A stretch of 64,000 bases of DNA. It comes from Clavaria fumosa (taxonomy: Eukaryota > Basidiomycota > Agaricomycetes > Agaricales > Clavariaceae). Positions 11,276 through 22,559 of the stretch are shown piece after piece (within the stretch, counting starts at the first letter, position 1; each line of letters begins with the position of its first letter). The notes beneath the pieces are model-generated. The model saw only the letters and a program-made list of their open reading frames with translations, did not search any database and had not been told where the DNA came from. The translations under genes and the position numbers were made by a program. The stretch covers positions 1,178,001-1,242,000 of the forward strand of contig OX637804.1 of the NCBI GenBank assembly GCA_951802425.1, read 5' to 3'.

Positions 11276-11330
11276 GGATTTCGTAACCCAAGCTTCAGCC
11301 ACCCTTCGTTTGGGCCTGGAACTTTAGGAC

Positions 11331-12007
11331 CCATGTCGCAGCAGGATCGTAAAAAAGCAGCTCCAAATGATATTCCAGAGTGTTCTGCATCCGTTCAGAT
11401 CGTTGTAAGCAGCGGATTGGCGAGCGGCGAGGATGGATGGTGGTTCTGGGCTGATAGGAAGCGAGGGGATGGCACAGAGATTTGTGAGGCTGACGGGCTT
11501 GGTGAGGTCTGTTGGAAGCACGCACCATAGAGGCTCTCTCCTTAGCTCCCCATCATGTGCTTCCACCTCGAGGCTCTGATTGCAAGTCGCTCGCGATGTT
11601 ACTGATCTCGTATTTACGTACGGGTAGCGCGCAGTTTCTGACTCCGTAGCCCAGAACTTTGTAAATCCCGTCTGGCATGTGCGGACATGGCGAGGGCAGG
11701 GATTGGGATGTACGAGCGGCTGGAACAGAACCTACACTAGAGTCAGTAACCTGGTCACGGTCTAGCTTCTTATCTGGGTTTGAATTTCTCAACCAAGTTG
11801 CCAAGCAGATCCAAACAGCTCGCTGAAGGGCATCAACGCTGTCGCTGTCGCCGCCGTCGTCCAACCCGCCCACAGGAATACATCTTTGACACAGTGAGTC
11901 GCAGCATTTCGCCCGGGCTCCTAGCGTGAGGCACTTTGCGTAACACACGCGAGCTTTTCGAGGATGGATGAGGACGAAGGCAGATGGCTTACGCTCCTTG
12001 TCTTCAG
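11331..12007. other. Upstream region of RPL20, no gene supported
   Basis: A 172-codon minus-strand open frame overlaps the start of RPL20 but has no recognisable composition or family. A CAG immediately before the RPL20 ATG leaves room for a short non-coding or start-carrying exon upstream, a common arrangement in fungal ribosomal protein genes. Confidence 0.4.
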
Positions 12008-12691
12008 ATGGGCCTGAAGGAGTATCAGATCGTTGGTCGCCACTTGCCCACAGAAGCGGACCCCACGCCAAAAATATACCGCATGCGCATCTTTGCGCCT
12101 AACGAAGTCGTCGCGAAGTCTCGATTCTGGTATTTCCTAAGGTGCGAGTCTTCCCTCTTGAAAGCGAACCTCCAACAACCGAAATTTAGGCAGCTAAAAA
12201 AGGTCAAGAAGGCCAACGGCGAGATAATTGGTGTCAACGTTGTGTGTATCTACATGTCCCTTGCAGCCATTCAAGTGGCAGGTGTCGTGGGATCACTGAT
12301 CTTTCTCTAGATCCATGAGAAGCGGCCACTCAGGATCAAGAACTTTGGCATATGGCTCCGCTACGACTCGCGCTCTGGAACGCACAATATATACAAGGAA
12401 TTCCGGGAGCTAAGCAGAGCGGACGCGGTCAAAAGCCTTTACCAGGATATGGCAGCGAGGCACCGTGCTCGATTCCGCTCCATTCACGTATGGAGGCCTT
12501 TTTTGGTGTCGATTGTTTGTTGATTCACCCCGTATGCACAGATTCTGCGTGTTGTGGAGATTGAGAAGGCAGCGGATTTACGCCGGCCGTACATCAAGCA
12601 ATTAACGACCCCAAAACTCAAGTTCCCTTTGCCTCATCGGGTGACCAAGCCTCGTTCGACTTTTGCAGCCCACCGCCCCAGCACGTTCTGA
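12008..12691 (+). CDS. RPL20: 60S ribosomal protein eL20 (L18ae)
   Basis: Structural protein of the large cytosolic ribosomal subunit. Exons 12008-12141, 12190-12241, 12311-12487 and 12542-12691 join in phase to 170 residues, against 172 in yeast. The translation runs [82 protein letters not shown] and [15 protein letters not shown], which are eL20 signature segments in order. Introns are 48, 69 and 54 bp. The second intron donor could be shifted by three bases, adding or removing one Val. The ATG at 12008 is preceded directly by TCTTCAG, a possible splice acceptor, so the true start may lie in an upstream exon. CSN5 begins 178 bp downstream in the same orientation. Confidence 0.95.
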
Positions 12692-12868
12692 TTTGCACAA
12701 TTTGCATGTAATGAGAATAAATGCTTTAGGCGTGACTCGTCCTATACTTTGCACAATATATTGCCCTTGTGCGATATTCCTCCTATCAGTAGAGCGTCAC
12801 TGAGTTCGCGTGACCTGGCCGCGCTTCGCACGCAGTCACGCTGTTCGACCTTCGTAAAGTACCACAAA

Positions 12869-14366
12869 ATGGATCCCCAGTCTAGTACAGCCTTTAAGAC
12901 ATTCTCTCTTGCTAACGACATCCTCGATATACCGCCCCAAGATGAGATCTACCGCTATGATAGGGAAAGAAATAAGCGGCTCATCCGCGAAGCCCCGTGG
13001 TTGAAGGAGTGGGTCTGCCTTTCTGTGTACCGAGAACCGTGCTAGTTGATCTCGAACGAACCTTCTGGATAGCCATCATTACTTCAAATCATGTAAGATT
13101 TCAGCGACGGCGCTGATCAAGATGGTGCGAGGATTCCAGAGAGCAGCCCCTCCTCAATGACCGAGAATGTCATAAACAGGTCATTCACGCGAGATCAGGG
13201 GTACCACACGAGATCATGGGCCTCATGCAGGGCAAGGTACTAGACAACTCCATTGTTATTATGGACTCTTTCGCGCTACCTGTGCAAGGCACGGAGACAA
13301 GAGTGAACGCTGCGAACGAAGCAAACGAGTACATGGTGGAGTACATACAGAACAGCGAGAAAGTAGCCCTTTTCATTCGCGCGGTTGGCATACGACCTTG
13401 CTGAAGCGAAAGTTCCATTCAGGCAGGAAGGCTTGAGAACGCAATCGGGTGGTACCATTCGCATCCGGGGTATGGGTGCTGGCTCAGTGGAATAGACGTG
13501 GACACGCAAATGAACAATCAGGAGTTTCAGGATCCATTCGTCGCAGTAGTGGTGAGGTCGCCCGCTGCTCATGACTATTCAATGCACGCCCTTACGCAGT
13601 CCTCGAGATCGACCCTAATCGCACGATTTCCGCAGGCAAAGTAGACATCGGGGCGTTTCGCACTTACCCAGCGGGTCATACTCCTCCCACATCTTCCAAA
13701 TCAGAGTACCAATCTATCCCACTCAACAAGATCGAGGATTTTGGTGTCCATGCGAATCAATACTATCAGCTCGATGTTGAGGTCTTCAAAAGTCAAATGG
13801 ATGAGAAGCTATTGGGCCTACTGTGGAACAGGTATTGGGTCAGTACTTTGAGCCAAAGCCCCTTGATATCTGTGCGTCGCATCAATTTGTCCTGCTCTCT
13901 GACTTACGGCTTCTGAGGTAGAATAGAGCATATGCAGTCTCACAGCTGGCTGATCTGCACCAAAAGTTGACAAAAGCTCAGTCAGCTGTTGCTTCGACCC
14001 GCGCGCCGATACCTGTGCTGAAAGTTAGAGACAAGGATGATCAGACTACCGTTTCTGTCTCCAAGAAGGTCTGTTCCCTCCTCCATTTACACATGCTCTC
14101 TGCTTTCGAATTTGATGTTGTTCAAGGATGATAAGAAGGAAGAGAATCAACTTATGAAGAGCGTGATGGACAGGTAGTCCACTCTTTCTTTTCCGAAATT
14201 GACTGTTTCATGATCAGGAATCTATAGCACCAAGATTGCAGTAGAAGCCCAGCATGGTCTGATCACACAAGTCCTCAAGGACATGATTTTCTCAAGGCGT
14301 TTCGGTTCAGCAGTAGAGGCACATTTGATGACTGATGGCACAAACGCAGGCATGGTTGTGGAGTAG
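12869..14366 (+). CDS. CSN5: COP9 signalosome subunit 5, JAMM deneddylase
   Basis: CSN5 is the metalloprotease subunit of the COP9 signalosome and removes Nedd8/Rub1 from cullins. Eight exons were joined with consistent phases: 12869-13008, 13073-13124, 13180-13362, 13423-13551, 13608-13871, 13922-14068, 14127-14173, 14228-14366, giving 366 residues. Segments include [49 protein letters not shown] with the MPN glutamate, [20 protein letters not shown], and the JAMM motif [14 protein letters not shown] with both His and the Asp intact. [20 protein letters not shown] and [16 protein letters not shown] follow, and the C-terminal [13 protein letters not shown] matches the CSN5 helix. The catalytic set E, H, H, D is complete, so the protein should be active. 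No defect was seen. The 13605-13607 acceptor (GAG) was chosen because it alone keeps frame. Confidence 0.95.
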
Positions 14367-14529
14367 CAATTGCATGCGAGATGAAGAACCACAGATGCCT
14401 ATGAGAATTGATATGGAAAATTACTGTTGAAAAATACATAGATTCTGCATGACATACAACACTTGTAGAATTCTGGAGATCTTTCTTATTACTGCAACTG
14501 TGTTGTCTTTGCAATCTGTGTTAAGTAAT

Positions 14530-14790
14530 AGGATTTTTGCATCCCTGGGACCCCTATTTGAGAAGGCCCACAATGGCACCTTCCCCCAGCAACAGCAGCC
14601 ACCCCCACCCCTATCAAGGTTGATGGAGTACAAGTATATGAAGTTGCCAACATACTAGATTCTTGAAGGAGGGTGTATTAATGTACCTTGTACATTGGGA
14701 AGGTTATGGCACTAGTACTGACTCAAATGATTATTATAAGTCAAGCAAGCAGCTTTTGTACAATAAACTTACTTACAGTAATGGTTGCTG
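14530..14790 (+). pseudogene. Degenerate Ty3/gypsy integrase tail with chromodomain remnant
   Basis: The translation near 14560-14720, across frames, reads PFEKAHNGTFPQ, then GVQVYEVANILDS, a stop, and a stretch like VHWEGYG, the order found at the end of chromovirus integrases where a Pro-rich linker precedes the chromodomain. Stops and shifts interrupt it and no other pol part is nearby. It is a short relic lying between CSN5 and the end of the YR retrotransposon. Confidence 0.5.
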
Positions 14791-14950
14791 TATTGATTCT
14801 TCTCCATGGCTATGGCAATAGATCCAGTTGTTGTAGTGGCCATACCCACAAGGACACCATGAAATGGCAGAGACAAAACTATGTCGCTACAGAGAATGTA
14901 AGTTCTCTTTCCCTTTTCGGTCAATAATCTGAAGTTGAAGTTGAAACACG

Positions 14951-15138
14951 TCTTGGCTCTGTTCTCAGGCCAGGTGGGAAGAAGCTTAGGTAATAAGATT
15001 GAGAAGGGACTTAGGTAATGAGATGTGGGCGAAGCAATGGTAAACTAGAGGCTAGTTACGGGCAAGCTGGGGACAGACAAATCAATAGGACTTGTCCGGG
15101 CCCAGACTGGGTGTGCCGGGGGAGCGACAGGACCGCCC
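14951..15138 (-). repeat. YR element repeat B2 (terminal)
   Basis: The 188-bp segment matches 15441-15510 joined to 26640-26757 almost perfectly; one difference (GGGACAGAC versus GGGACGGAC) was seen. It forms the 3' end of the element on the minus strand. A 62-bp spacer holding a run of 13 A separates it from A2. Confidence 0.85.
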
Positions 15139-15200
15139 CGAAGCATGAAGCCACTAGCCACCAAGCCAAAAAAAAAAAAAACCAGGGAGTGGAGGGTGGG

Positions 15201-15443
15201 TAACGCGAAATGATGTAAGGAGCGAGTGTGGAGGATGTGGGTGAGTGATGAGCCTCGGGAAATGGATGAGAGCGACACTTAAATAGGTGCAGAGGGGGAA
15301 TATGATGTCATCTGGGTAAGTTGAGAGGCATTGAGACGCGATGGATCGCGGGCAGCAAACATGGTTGCACGTGACTGATGAGGCCTTTCGTTGGCCAAGA
15401 CATCGTCTTCTTGTCACATTCTTGTGACCGAACCCTCCCATCT
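15201..15443 (-). repeat. YR element repeat A2 (internal)
   Basis: It matches A1 at 43415-43650 over its whole length apart from a 7-bp duplication (TGATGAG) near 15245. It abuts B1 directly, the two sharing the triplet TCT (AGA on the minus strand). Confidence 0.85.
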
Positions 15444-15510
15444 TGGCTCTGTTCTCAGGCCAGGTGGGAAGAAGCTTAGGTAATAAGATTGAGAAGGGAC
15501 TTAGGTAATG
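15441..15510 (-). repeat. YR element repeat B1, distal part
   Basis: Seventy bases identical to 14951-15020. The repeat is cut after ...GGTAATG by the terminal-inverted-repeat element and resumes at 26640. Confidence 0.85.
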
Positions 15511-15759
15511 CATCAGGAAGAAGGGAAATCTCTGAGGGTTACTTAGGGTGACTTAGTGGACTTAGAATTGAGTTTAAGACAATTAAGGCATCTAAGACAC
15601 TCTAGTCATCCTGACGGTGTCTTAGTAAACATTTTGTTAAGTACAGAATAAGGGGTTAAAGTCAAAGTCCATTCTACAATGTATGGCAAGGCACATTAAG
15701 TTAATATAAGTCCAACTGAAGGAAACAAAGATGAAAGGTGGAGATAATAATAAATTGCC

Positions 15760-16020
15760 CCCCCGTTGCTCTGCCGCCGCCGCCGCCGCTGCTACTGCTT
15801 TGCTGATGTCGCTGCCACCACCACTGTTTCTGCCGCCGCCGTCGCCGCTGCCGCGCTGTTGCTGCCGCCGCCGCCTCCGCCGTTACCGCTATTGCTGCTG
15901 CCGCTGCTGCAGCCTCCGCCATTGCCACTACTGCCGCCACCGCCGCCGCCGTTGCTCTGCCGCCGTCGCCGCCGCTGCCATTGCTGCAGCTGCGGGTAGG
16001 ATGGCGGCGACACGCCCTGC
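15760..16020. repeat. GCC/GCT trinucleotide-rich array
   Basis: Imperfect CCG, CTG and GCC triplets dominate, giving open frames on both strands (poly-Leu/Pro/Arg or poly-Ala/Gly/Ser). A second smaller block lies at about 16395-16570. The open frames are consequences of the repeat and not evidence for a protein. Confidence 0.8.
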
Positions 16021-16984
16021 TGCCGCCGCCGGGATGTTGGAGTCCAAACCGGAAGGTGTAAGTATCATGAGACATCTGGTCGATCTTGGTCAGCACAGCG
16101 GAGTTCCATCGATTCGGGGTAAGGAATGGATCCTCATTATTATCGTGAACCACCGCTGGGGGAGGCGACGGAGGCGCGTCCGTGGAAACAAGAGTGCCAA
16201 GGTGAAACTGCAGAATAGCATGCTCGTTAGGTTGAGAGGGCGACAGGATGTAAAGATACTCACTTCGTCGTGCCTGTTGCACTGGGACAGAACAATACAG
16301 TAATGAGACCTGCGTGGTTGAAGAATCCGATGGTAACTTACTTCCAGTACATATCTCTCGGCTGAGAACCTAGACCTTCGTCCATCGCGCGCACAGCGAT
16401 TGCCGCTGCCGCCGCTTTTGCTGCTGCTGCCGCTGTTCCTGCTTTGCCGCTGCTGCCTTTTGTAATTGCCGCTACTGCTGCTGGTCACCGCTTCCTTGTG
16501 GTTGCTGCACCACTGCTACTGGTCGCAATCACTGCCGCCACATGCTGCTGGTCGCTGCCGCCGCTCGACACAGGGTGCCACAGCCACCTTCAAGCGGTTC
16601 CTCAGTGGAGAGCGAGCGCGACCAAAAGTCGAGATGGTGGAGGGTTGGGCAGGGCAGCGAGGGATGATGGGGAGGGTGAGGGCGTAACGTTCCGTGAACC
16701 GTCCAAGGATGGCTGTCGCATCGCAGGAGTTTCGGACGAGCAAGCATCGGACTTGAAGTTTAAAAAAGTGTGACATAGGATCATGTGATCATATGTTGAA
16801 ATTTCTTTGAAGTCCGACACACCCCCTTGCTCTACCCATCACCGCCAACAATGACAGACGACAACCACGGCGGCGGTGGCTAGTAGTCATAGCGGCAGCG
16901 ACCAGCAGGCGGTGATGGCGGCGGCGGCAGCAGCAGCAGCGGACGACAGCCCGCAGCTGCGACAGTGGATGACGACGATGGCGA

Positions 16985-17555
16985 AAACAGCAATGCTGAC
17001 CTCAGGTGATGCTCCCCCTCTCTCTCTCTTTCTGATGACCCAGGTGAAGAAATGGTATGGCAACGACAGTGGCAGCAGCAGCAGCGTCAGCGGCAACAGC
17101 AGCGGCAACAGCTCATGACAGCGGCAGCGGTGGCAGCAGCCGCAGTGGATGACGACGATAGCGAAAACAGTGACAATGACCCCAGGTGATGCCTCCCCCC
17201 TCTCTGTCTCTTTCTTCCTGATGACCCCAGGTGAAGAAATGGCAGGTGGCAATGACAGCAACAGCAGCGGCAGACAACAGCGGCGGCCGCAGCGGCAGTG
17301 GCAGCAGTGGCAGTGGACGACGATGGCGACCTCAGGTGATGCTCCCCCCCTCTCTCTCTCTTTCTGATGACCCCAGGTGAAGAAATGGCAGGCAGCAGCA
17401 GCAGCAGCAGCAGCAGCGGCAACATCGCACGACAGCGGCAGCCGTAGTGGACGACGACGTTGGCGAAAACAGCGATGATGACCCCAGGTGATGCCTCCCC
17501 CCCTCTCTCTCTTTCTTTCTGATGACCCCAGGTGAAGAAATGGCAGGCGGCAATG
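16985..17555. repeat. Minisatellite of about 150-180-bp units
   Basis: Four imperfect units each contain GATGACCCCAGGTGAAGAAATGG (shared core GGTGAAGAAATGG) preceded by a CT-rich block CTCTCTCTTTCT and GGTGATGC, near 17005-17055, 17185-17240, 17335-17385 and 17485-17545. The spacing between cores varies from about 150 to 180 bp. The core resembles a splice donor next to an exon-like piece, but no family is recognised. Confidence 0.65.
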
Positions 17556-17559
17556 ACAG

Positions 17560-17865
17560 TAATGGCAGTGGCGGCAGCAGATGACAGCAGCGGCAGCGAA
17601 CAACAGCGGCGGCGGCAGCAGACAACAGCAGCAGTGGCAGCGGACAACAACGGCGGCGGTGGCAGCAGATGACAGCGACGGCCGCAGCGGACGACAGCGA
17701 TGGCCGCAGCGGACGACAGTGGCGGCGGCAGCAGATGACAGCAGCGGCGGCAGCGGACGACAGCGGCAGTGGACGACAGCGGCGGCAGACGACAGCGGCA
17801 GCGGTGGCAGCGGACGACAGCGGCAGCGGATGACAGCGGCAGCGGCAGCAGTGAATGGTGATGGT
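17560..17865. repeat. GGCAGC/GACGACAGCGGC trinucleotide array
   Basis: Short units such as GGACGACAGCGGC repeat imperfectly, ending where normal-complexity sequence resumes near 17870. It is part of the terminal-inverted-repeat element. Confidence 0.7.
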
Positions 17866-17965
17866 GTAGCACTGCCTGTGTTTTACTGAGGTTTTCTGAA
17901 ATGACATGATCTGCTTAGTGACTTGATGTGACTTGGTTTGTCTTGAGTACATGCCTAAGACAAGC

Positions 17966-20635
17966 TGTAAGGATAATCGAATTTCCTTACATAATTATTA
18001 CCGTGAAGCGCCTGGCATTTAGCGCCCACAACTTAAGCGCTCGCTTTGAGTGCCTACTGGATTAAGCGCCCGTCTAGCGCGTATCCACTTAGTAATAGGT
18101 CTGCGCTAATATGACTCTAAGCGCCCATATTAGCGCCGGTATTACTTAAGCATAATTGGTGCTTAGTAAAGCAAGGCTTGAGCATCGCTCGCCCACGTGG
18201 AACATCAAGCCACGTGACTAATGGCTCGCACGGACCATAGAACACCCGTGCACCTATTGGACTTAACCTGTCCTTAATCGTGCCGAGGCCCGGCTAGGTA
18301 TGGCACCTAGTCCGAGAAGCCCAAGTGTTAGGCACACCCAAAATGGCAACTACCATAAGCGCCGGACCAGTGCTTATGCTTACATGTGACCGGACCGACC
18401 TCCATGAAATCCGGATCACAGGCAGTGACAATAACGAGGGAATTCCCACAGAGAACTTCTGTGACTGATGAAAGACCACACTAGGAAGGCACCCTGGTCT
18501 GTGCGCGCTGCAGACAGTCAGCAACCACGCTTCTTAGGCACATGTTCCCGTGCCTTGTGATATAGAAGCAGTGTTGTACCGCATGGACCATGATAAGGAG
18601 ATAAGGCCCATTAGTATAAGTAGTCAGTCGTTCAGTCGTCTTAGTTCCCTCGTCTTTGACCTGGTCTATACCCGACCAGCTCCTGTCTGTAGTAGAGACT
18701 CCTAGTAGTTGCCTATAGATTTCGTTACCCCCGACTTCGACTCCGAGCACCTGAGACTGAGTCGCACCGCAACCCCAGTTGAGCTGGTGGCCGGTCGCTG
18801 ACAAAAGGTCGAAGACCTCGCCGATGCACCGACCACGATGAAGTGGACGGCACTCGGGTTCCAGCTGAACGAGAAAGAGAAAGGTAAGTCCTCTAGTCGC
18901 AGCCTGAGAAACTGACGATGCGCAGGATAGAGGCGGCATGCGCAGATGCGCCGAGACAGGCAGCGACCAACATGCGACAGCCAACGATGGCCAGCGGGAA
19001 GATCGACGCGTGCTGTACACACCCGGACGACAACCGCCCCACTCTCGCCCCCGACTAACTTATGATTCCGGTTCACCCCAACCGAAGCGCCCACCGACCG
19101 CCGGCACGACTCGACTGCCATCGACATTCGACCGACGAAGCATCCGACCAACACGAGGACCTGGCCTTCCTGGCAGCGGAGGTTTCTAAGCTAAGTGTAG
19201 TAGGATTAGGAGGCGCGGACCTGGAAAGACCAGCCGCCCTCAAATTTTGTATCGTAATATACAGGCCAAGAACGGGGCCCTGTAGATAATTAAATTAGTA
19301 AAATTAAATTCTGTAGACCTCCCCGCCTTCTGCCTCCCTTGAGGTGCAAAGAAGGGGAGAAGGGATCACTGGCCCCCTTAAGGGGTGGAGTTCCACCTGG
19401 ACCACCGTTCGGACCCAGGCTATAAAAAGTTTAGTAGTACTATTCGAATAGTTCTTGGATATAAGAAAAATTCGAATATATTACTATACTACAATAGGAA
19501 ACTGTGGATCGTGATTCCAGCCCATTGAGTATGTGTGCCCGATGGACGCAGGGTCCGGAACGCTCTTTGTGCCTTAGGTTTTTTACCAGGGCCAGGGCTG
19601 CAATCCTATAAAACCCAATGCATAGCTCCAGGGTGTTTCACACAGAAATTTGTGGAAGGCCAAGGGAAATGTCGGAGCTCGGCTCAGCCGGCTTAAACCG
19701 CCCGACCGCTTACCTAAGGCAAGGTGGAGCAGCGCCAAGAGAGCTGGGGTGTCTACCTCGGTCCCTCTTTCCTATCAAGGATAAAGCTTATAGTGGAGCC
19801 CCCTGAAAAGGGAGGTCATGGGACTTATCCACCCAACGAAATTCAGGACTTGGGTAAACCGAGACAAATCCTGATCAAAGTCCGCTATAAGATTTGAAGA
19901 GAAATAGTGACAGCTAGTCGCTAGCTTATCCGTGTAAGTGCGGCAGGTTCGCACTGAAAAGATAAGGAACTAGTGGCACTGACGTAGCAGAGGCTTAGTT
20001 TCGACTATGCTGATCACTATCCGGATTAGTCTACCCTAGAGTTACCATGAAGTGAGCATAGTCCTGAGCTAGTGGATCACTGTGCTTGTATTGTGCCCCT
20101 AAGACGGGTTTGCAGGCGGGTGCGCACTCCTTAGCTTCATAGGGCCGGGGTCCGGTCCGAAGGGAAATTTCCACTTAAAATGGTTCAGGGATTAATCCCC
20201 CCTATAAAATTCTAGAGAGTAAACTGCTCTGTATGTGGAGACGAGCCCCACCGGCTCTCAGGGGTAATCTTACCCTGGGAAGCTGACCCCCGAAAGATAG
20301 TTATACCACCACCACACATGGATTAAAAATCACGGGACACACTGGGAGAACCACCTCCCACGGGACAATATTATTATCAATATTTACGCAGGACCAACGC
20401 AATAGACGCCAGCAGGACGATACCCGGAGCTGACGTCCACTATGACGTTAAACTGGACGTCCGCAACGACGAGAAACTAGTGGGGGACCTAGTCCCGCGG
20501 ACTGCTTAACTGCAGCCCGCACCCACACCCACCTTATATGAATACACCAGACAGCTCTACATAACGAATAAAACCTGCCCCCCGGCGATCGCGTTGAGCC
20601 CTGCTCCGCACCCACTTTTGTAAAGTCGCATTACA
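17966..20635 (+). other. Long 5' terminal region of gypsy I (putative LTR)
   Basis: It begins TGTAAGGATAATCG with the palindromic TGTAAGGA ... TCCTTACA and could end at the TTACA at 20631-20635, giving an inverted TGTAA/TTACA pair. With no second copy in the window, LTR status cannot be proved. Visible parts are a cluster of AAGCGCC/TTAGCGC motifs (18003-18370), GGCTATAAAAAG near 19428 and AATAAA near 20570. No convincing primer-binding site follows. Confidence 0.4.
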
Positions 20636-20674
20636 AAAGAAAGAAAAACGGAAAACCTCTTTGTCCGACCCTTT

Positions 20675-21196
20675 GTGGGCAATTTTCCCTTCTTGGAAGA
20701 TTGCCTGCACGTAAAGTCTTGCCCCGGGAAAGTTACTCTTTTCCCGAGAGAAGGCTATCCCCCGTCAAGGGAAGGACAAGGAGCACATTGCTCCTGCTCC
20801 CAGCTGAGACGCCAGCTAGGAGATAACAAACTAGGCGTCCTCCAATACATCGACTTTCGCCTGGAAACAGCGAAAGCCATTGAAACCATTTGTGGTCAAC
20901 TTCGAAAGGAGTCTCACGATCACAACTCACAAAACCACCTCTGGGAAGAAGGTCCGTGGTTGGACTACTTCCCCGAGATACCCAAAATCACGGTAGATCC
21001 TCCGTGCTCCCCACCAGATCATTTACACATAAAAGTCCCCGTCCGTGGTTCCTTGTGGATTGTAGATTCACAAGGACAAATAAACATAGTCCCGGACCTA
21101 AGAAGCCAAGATGAGCTTCATGGGTCCAGGTGGTGGTCAACGTGGTGGTGCCGGCAGAGGCACCAAAGGCAAGGGGAAGCAGAGGGAGCGTCCTGA
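20675..21196 (+). CDS. Unrecognised ORF upstream of gag in gypsy I
   Basis: A 173-codon frame starting MGNFPFLEDC overlaps the first 86 bases of gag in another frame. No domain or motif was recognised; the last third is composed of the gag N-terminal region read out of frame, so only about the first 145 residues could be independent. It could be a small leader protein of the element or chance. Confidence 0.25.
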   Translation: MGNFPFLEDCLHVKSCPGKVTLFPREGYPPSREGQGAHCSCSQLRRQLGDNKLGVLQYIDFRLETAKAIETICGQLRKESHDHNSQNHLWEEGPWLDYFPEIPKITVDPPCSPPDHLHIKVPVRGSLWIVDSQGQINIVPDLRSQDELHGSRWWSTWWCRQRHQRQGEAEGAS

Positions 21197-22559
21197 AGGG
21201 CCACAACCGCCCATACCCCCTCGAGACCCTCCCCCTCCGCCTCGCTCTCGCCGTCCGTCCCGCGCCCCCTCTCGGGCATCGCAGGGCGAGCCACCCCAGC
21301 AACCACCACAGCCGGATCCTCAAGGATCCGGCCCAGAGCCAGAACAAACACAGCCGCCGCCGGACCCTCCTCCCGACGACGACGTAGAGTCGATGAGGAC
21401 GGGTTCCCTATATGGGACCCCGCCCCATACGACGAGGGTCTCACCGACCCCAGCGCCAGCCCCCCACCGCCCTACGAATGGTGAAGGGAGGCTAAAACTC
21501 ACACCGCCGTCTCCATTTGATGGAGACAAGAAAAAATTCAAGGGCTTCCTCAGGAGGCTCAAGTTATACTTCGCAGCTGACTCAGCGCAGTTTGCGAACC
21601 CCATCAACAGAGTCATACTGACTCTGTCACTCTGCAGTGAGGGGCCTGCAGAAACCTGGGCTCAAAATATCCAGGATAAGTACGACTATGATGGCTGGCC
21701 ATCATGGGGACTTTTCCTGGAGCATTTTAAGCTCCGCTTTGAGGACAGGAGCAACCAGGAGGATGCCTTCATTGCCCTAGATGGCCTCAACTTCCGCTCT
21801 GGAAAAGCGGAAGAGTACTTCGACAAGTTCGAAGAACTAGCAATTGCCGCGGAAATTGACCCTGGACTTTTGGTCAATTTCCCCTTCGTAAAACAAATAT
21901 TGGAGAGACAGGTCTCTCGCAATATTATAAAAACAATTTACGCAATGGGATTGATTCCCACCAGTTATACGCAGTACAAACTGCGCATAACCAACATTGA
22001 CGAGTCCGACACTCGGTTTAAAACCCGAATTGAAGGACTCGAAAGACTAACAAGAGTGCGACCAACCCCTAGTGGGAAGGTCACCGTGCCTACGAGAGTG
22101 GCACCTAAACCCCCTATGTGGAGCAAACCTCCACCTAGGTACACTACCCCTGGTAGGCCAGCACCTCCAGCGGTAGCACCCGCAGCCCCCCCCACCTATA
22201 AACAAGCAGTGAACCCGCAAGGAGTACCCACTTGTCACAGGTGTGGGAAGACTGGACACTTCATCAAGAACTGTCCAGCACCAGGACCCCCTGGAGGGGT
22301 AAAAGCACGCGCCCTCAACGGCATTGACGAGGCCGAAGAGGAAGCTCCTCAGAAAGAACAATCTGAGGAGGAAGGAGAGGATGAAACTCCTCAGCACGAA
22401 TACGCTGAGGAGGTAGACGTTGAAGAAGTCTGCGAAGAAAACGCAGCCCTGAAGGACCATCTGTGGCTCCTTCAGGAACAAATCGCACAACTGACCCAGG
22501 TGGTCAGAGAATTACAAGGAGCGGGCTCCTCACAGGATTTTCGCGGAGCCAGGAAGTGA
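21111..22559 (+). CDS. Gypsy I Gag polyprotein
   Basis: Gag forms the virus-like particle and binds genomic RNA. The 482-residue frame begins MSFMGPGGGQ, has a Pro/Arg-rich N-terminus, then a retrotransposon Gag core from about residue 135 (PSPFDGDKKKFKGFLRRL, WAQNIQDKYDYDGW, FLEHFKLRFED), and a CCHC zinc knuckle CHRCGKTGHFIKNC near residue 378. The C-terminal 90 residues are acidic with a coiled-coil-like end. The ATG at 21111 was chosen as the first in frame. Pol overlaps the end by 97 bases in the -1 frame. No stop or shift was seen, so this gene is intact. Confidence 0.88.
   Translation: MSFMGPGGGQRGGAGRGTKGKGKQRERPEGPQPPIPPRDPPPPPRSRRPSRAPSRASQGEPPQQPPQPDPQGSGPEPEQTQPPPDPPPDDDVESMRTGSLYGTPPHTTRVSPTPAPAPHRPTNGEGRLKLTPPSPFDGDKKKFKGFLRRLKLYFAADSAQFANPINRVILTLSLCSEGPAETWAQNIQDKYDYDGWPSWGLFLEHFKLRFEDRSNQEDAFIALDGLNFRSGKAEEYFDKFEELAIAAEIDPGLLVNFPFVKQILERQVSRNIIKTIYAMGLIPTSYTQYKLRITNIDESDTRFKTRIEGLERLTRVRPTPSGKVTVPTRVAPKPPMWSKPPPRYTTPGRPAPPAVAPAAPPTYKQAVNPQGVPTCHRCGKTGHFIKNCPAPGPPGGVKARALNGIDEAEEEAPQKEQSEEEGEDETPQHEYAEEVDVEEVCEENAALKDHLWLLQEQIAQLTQVVRELQGAGSSQDFRGARK

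Noticed and set aside
11553..12071. Minus-strand ORF of 172 codons overlapping RPL20
   Set aside because: Its N-terminal part is the antisense of the RPL20 first exon and the rest has no recognisable family or conserved motif.
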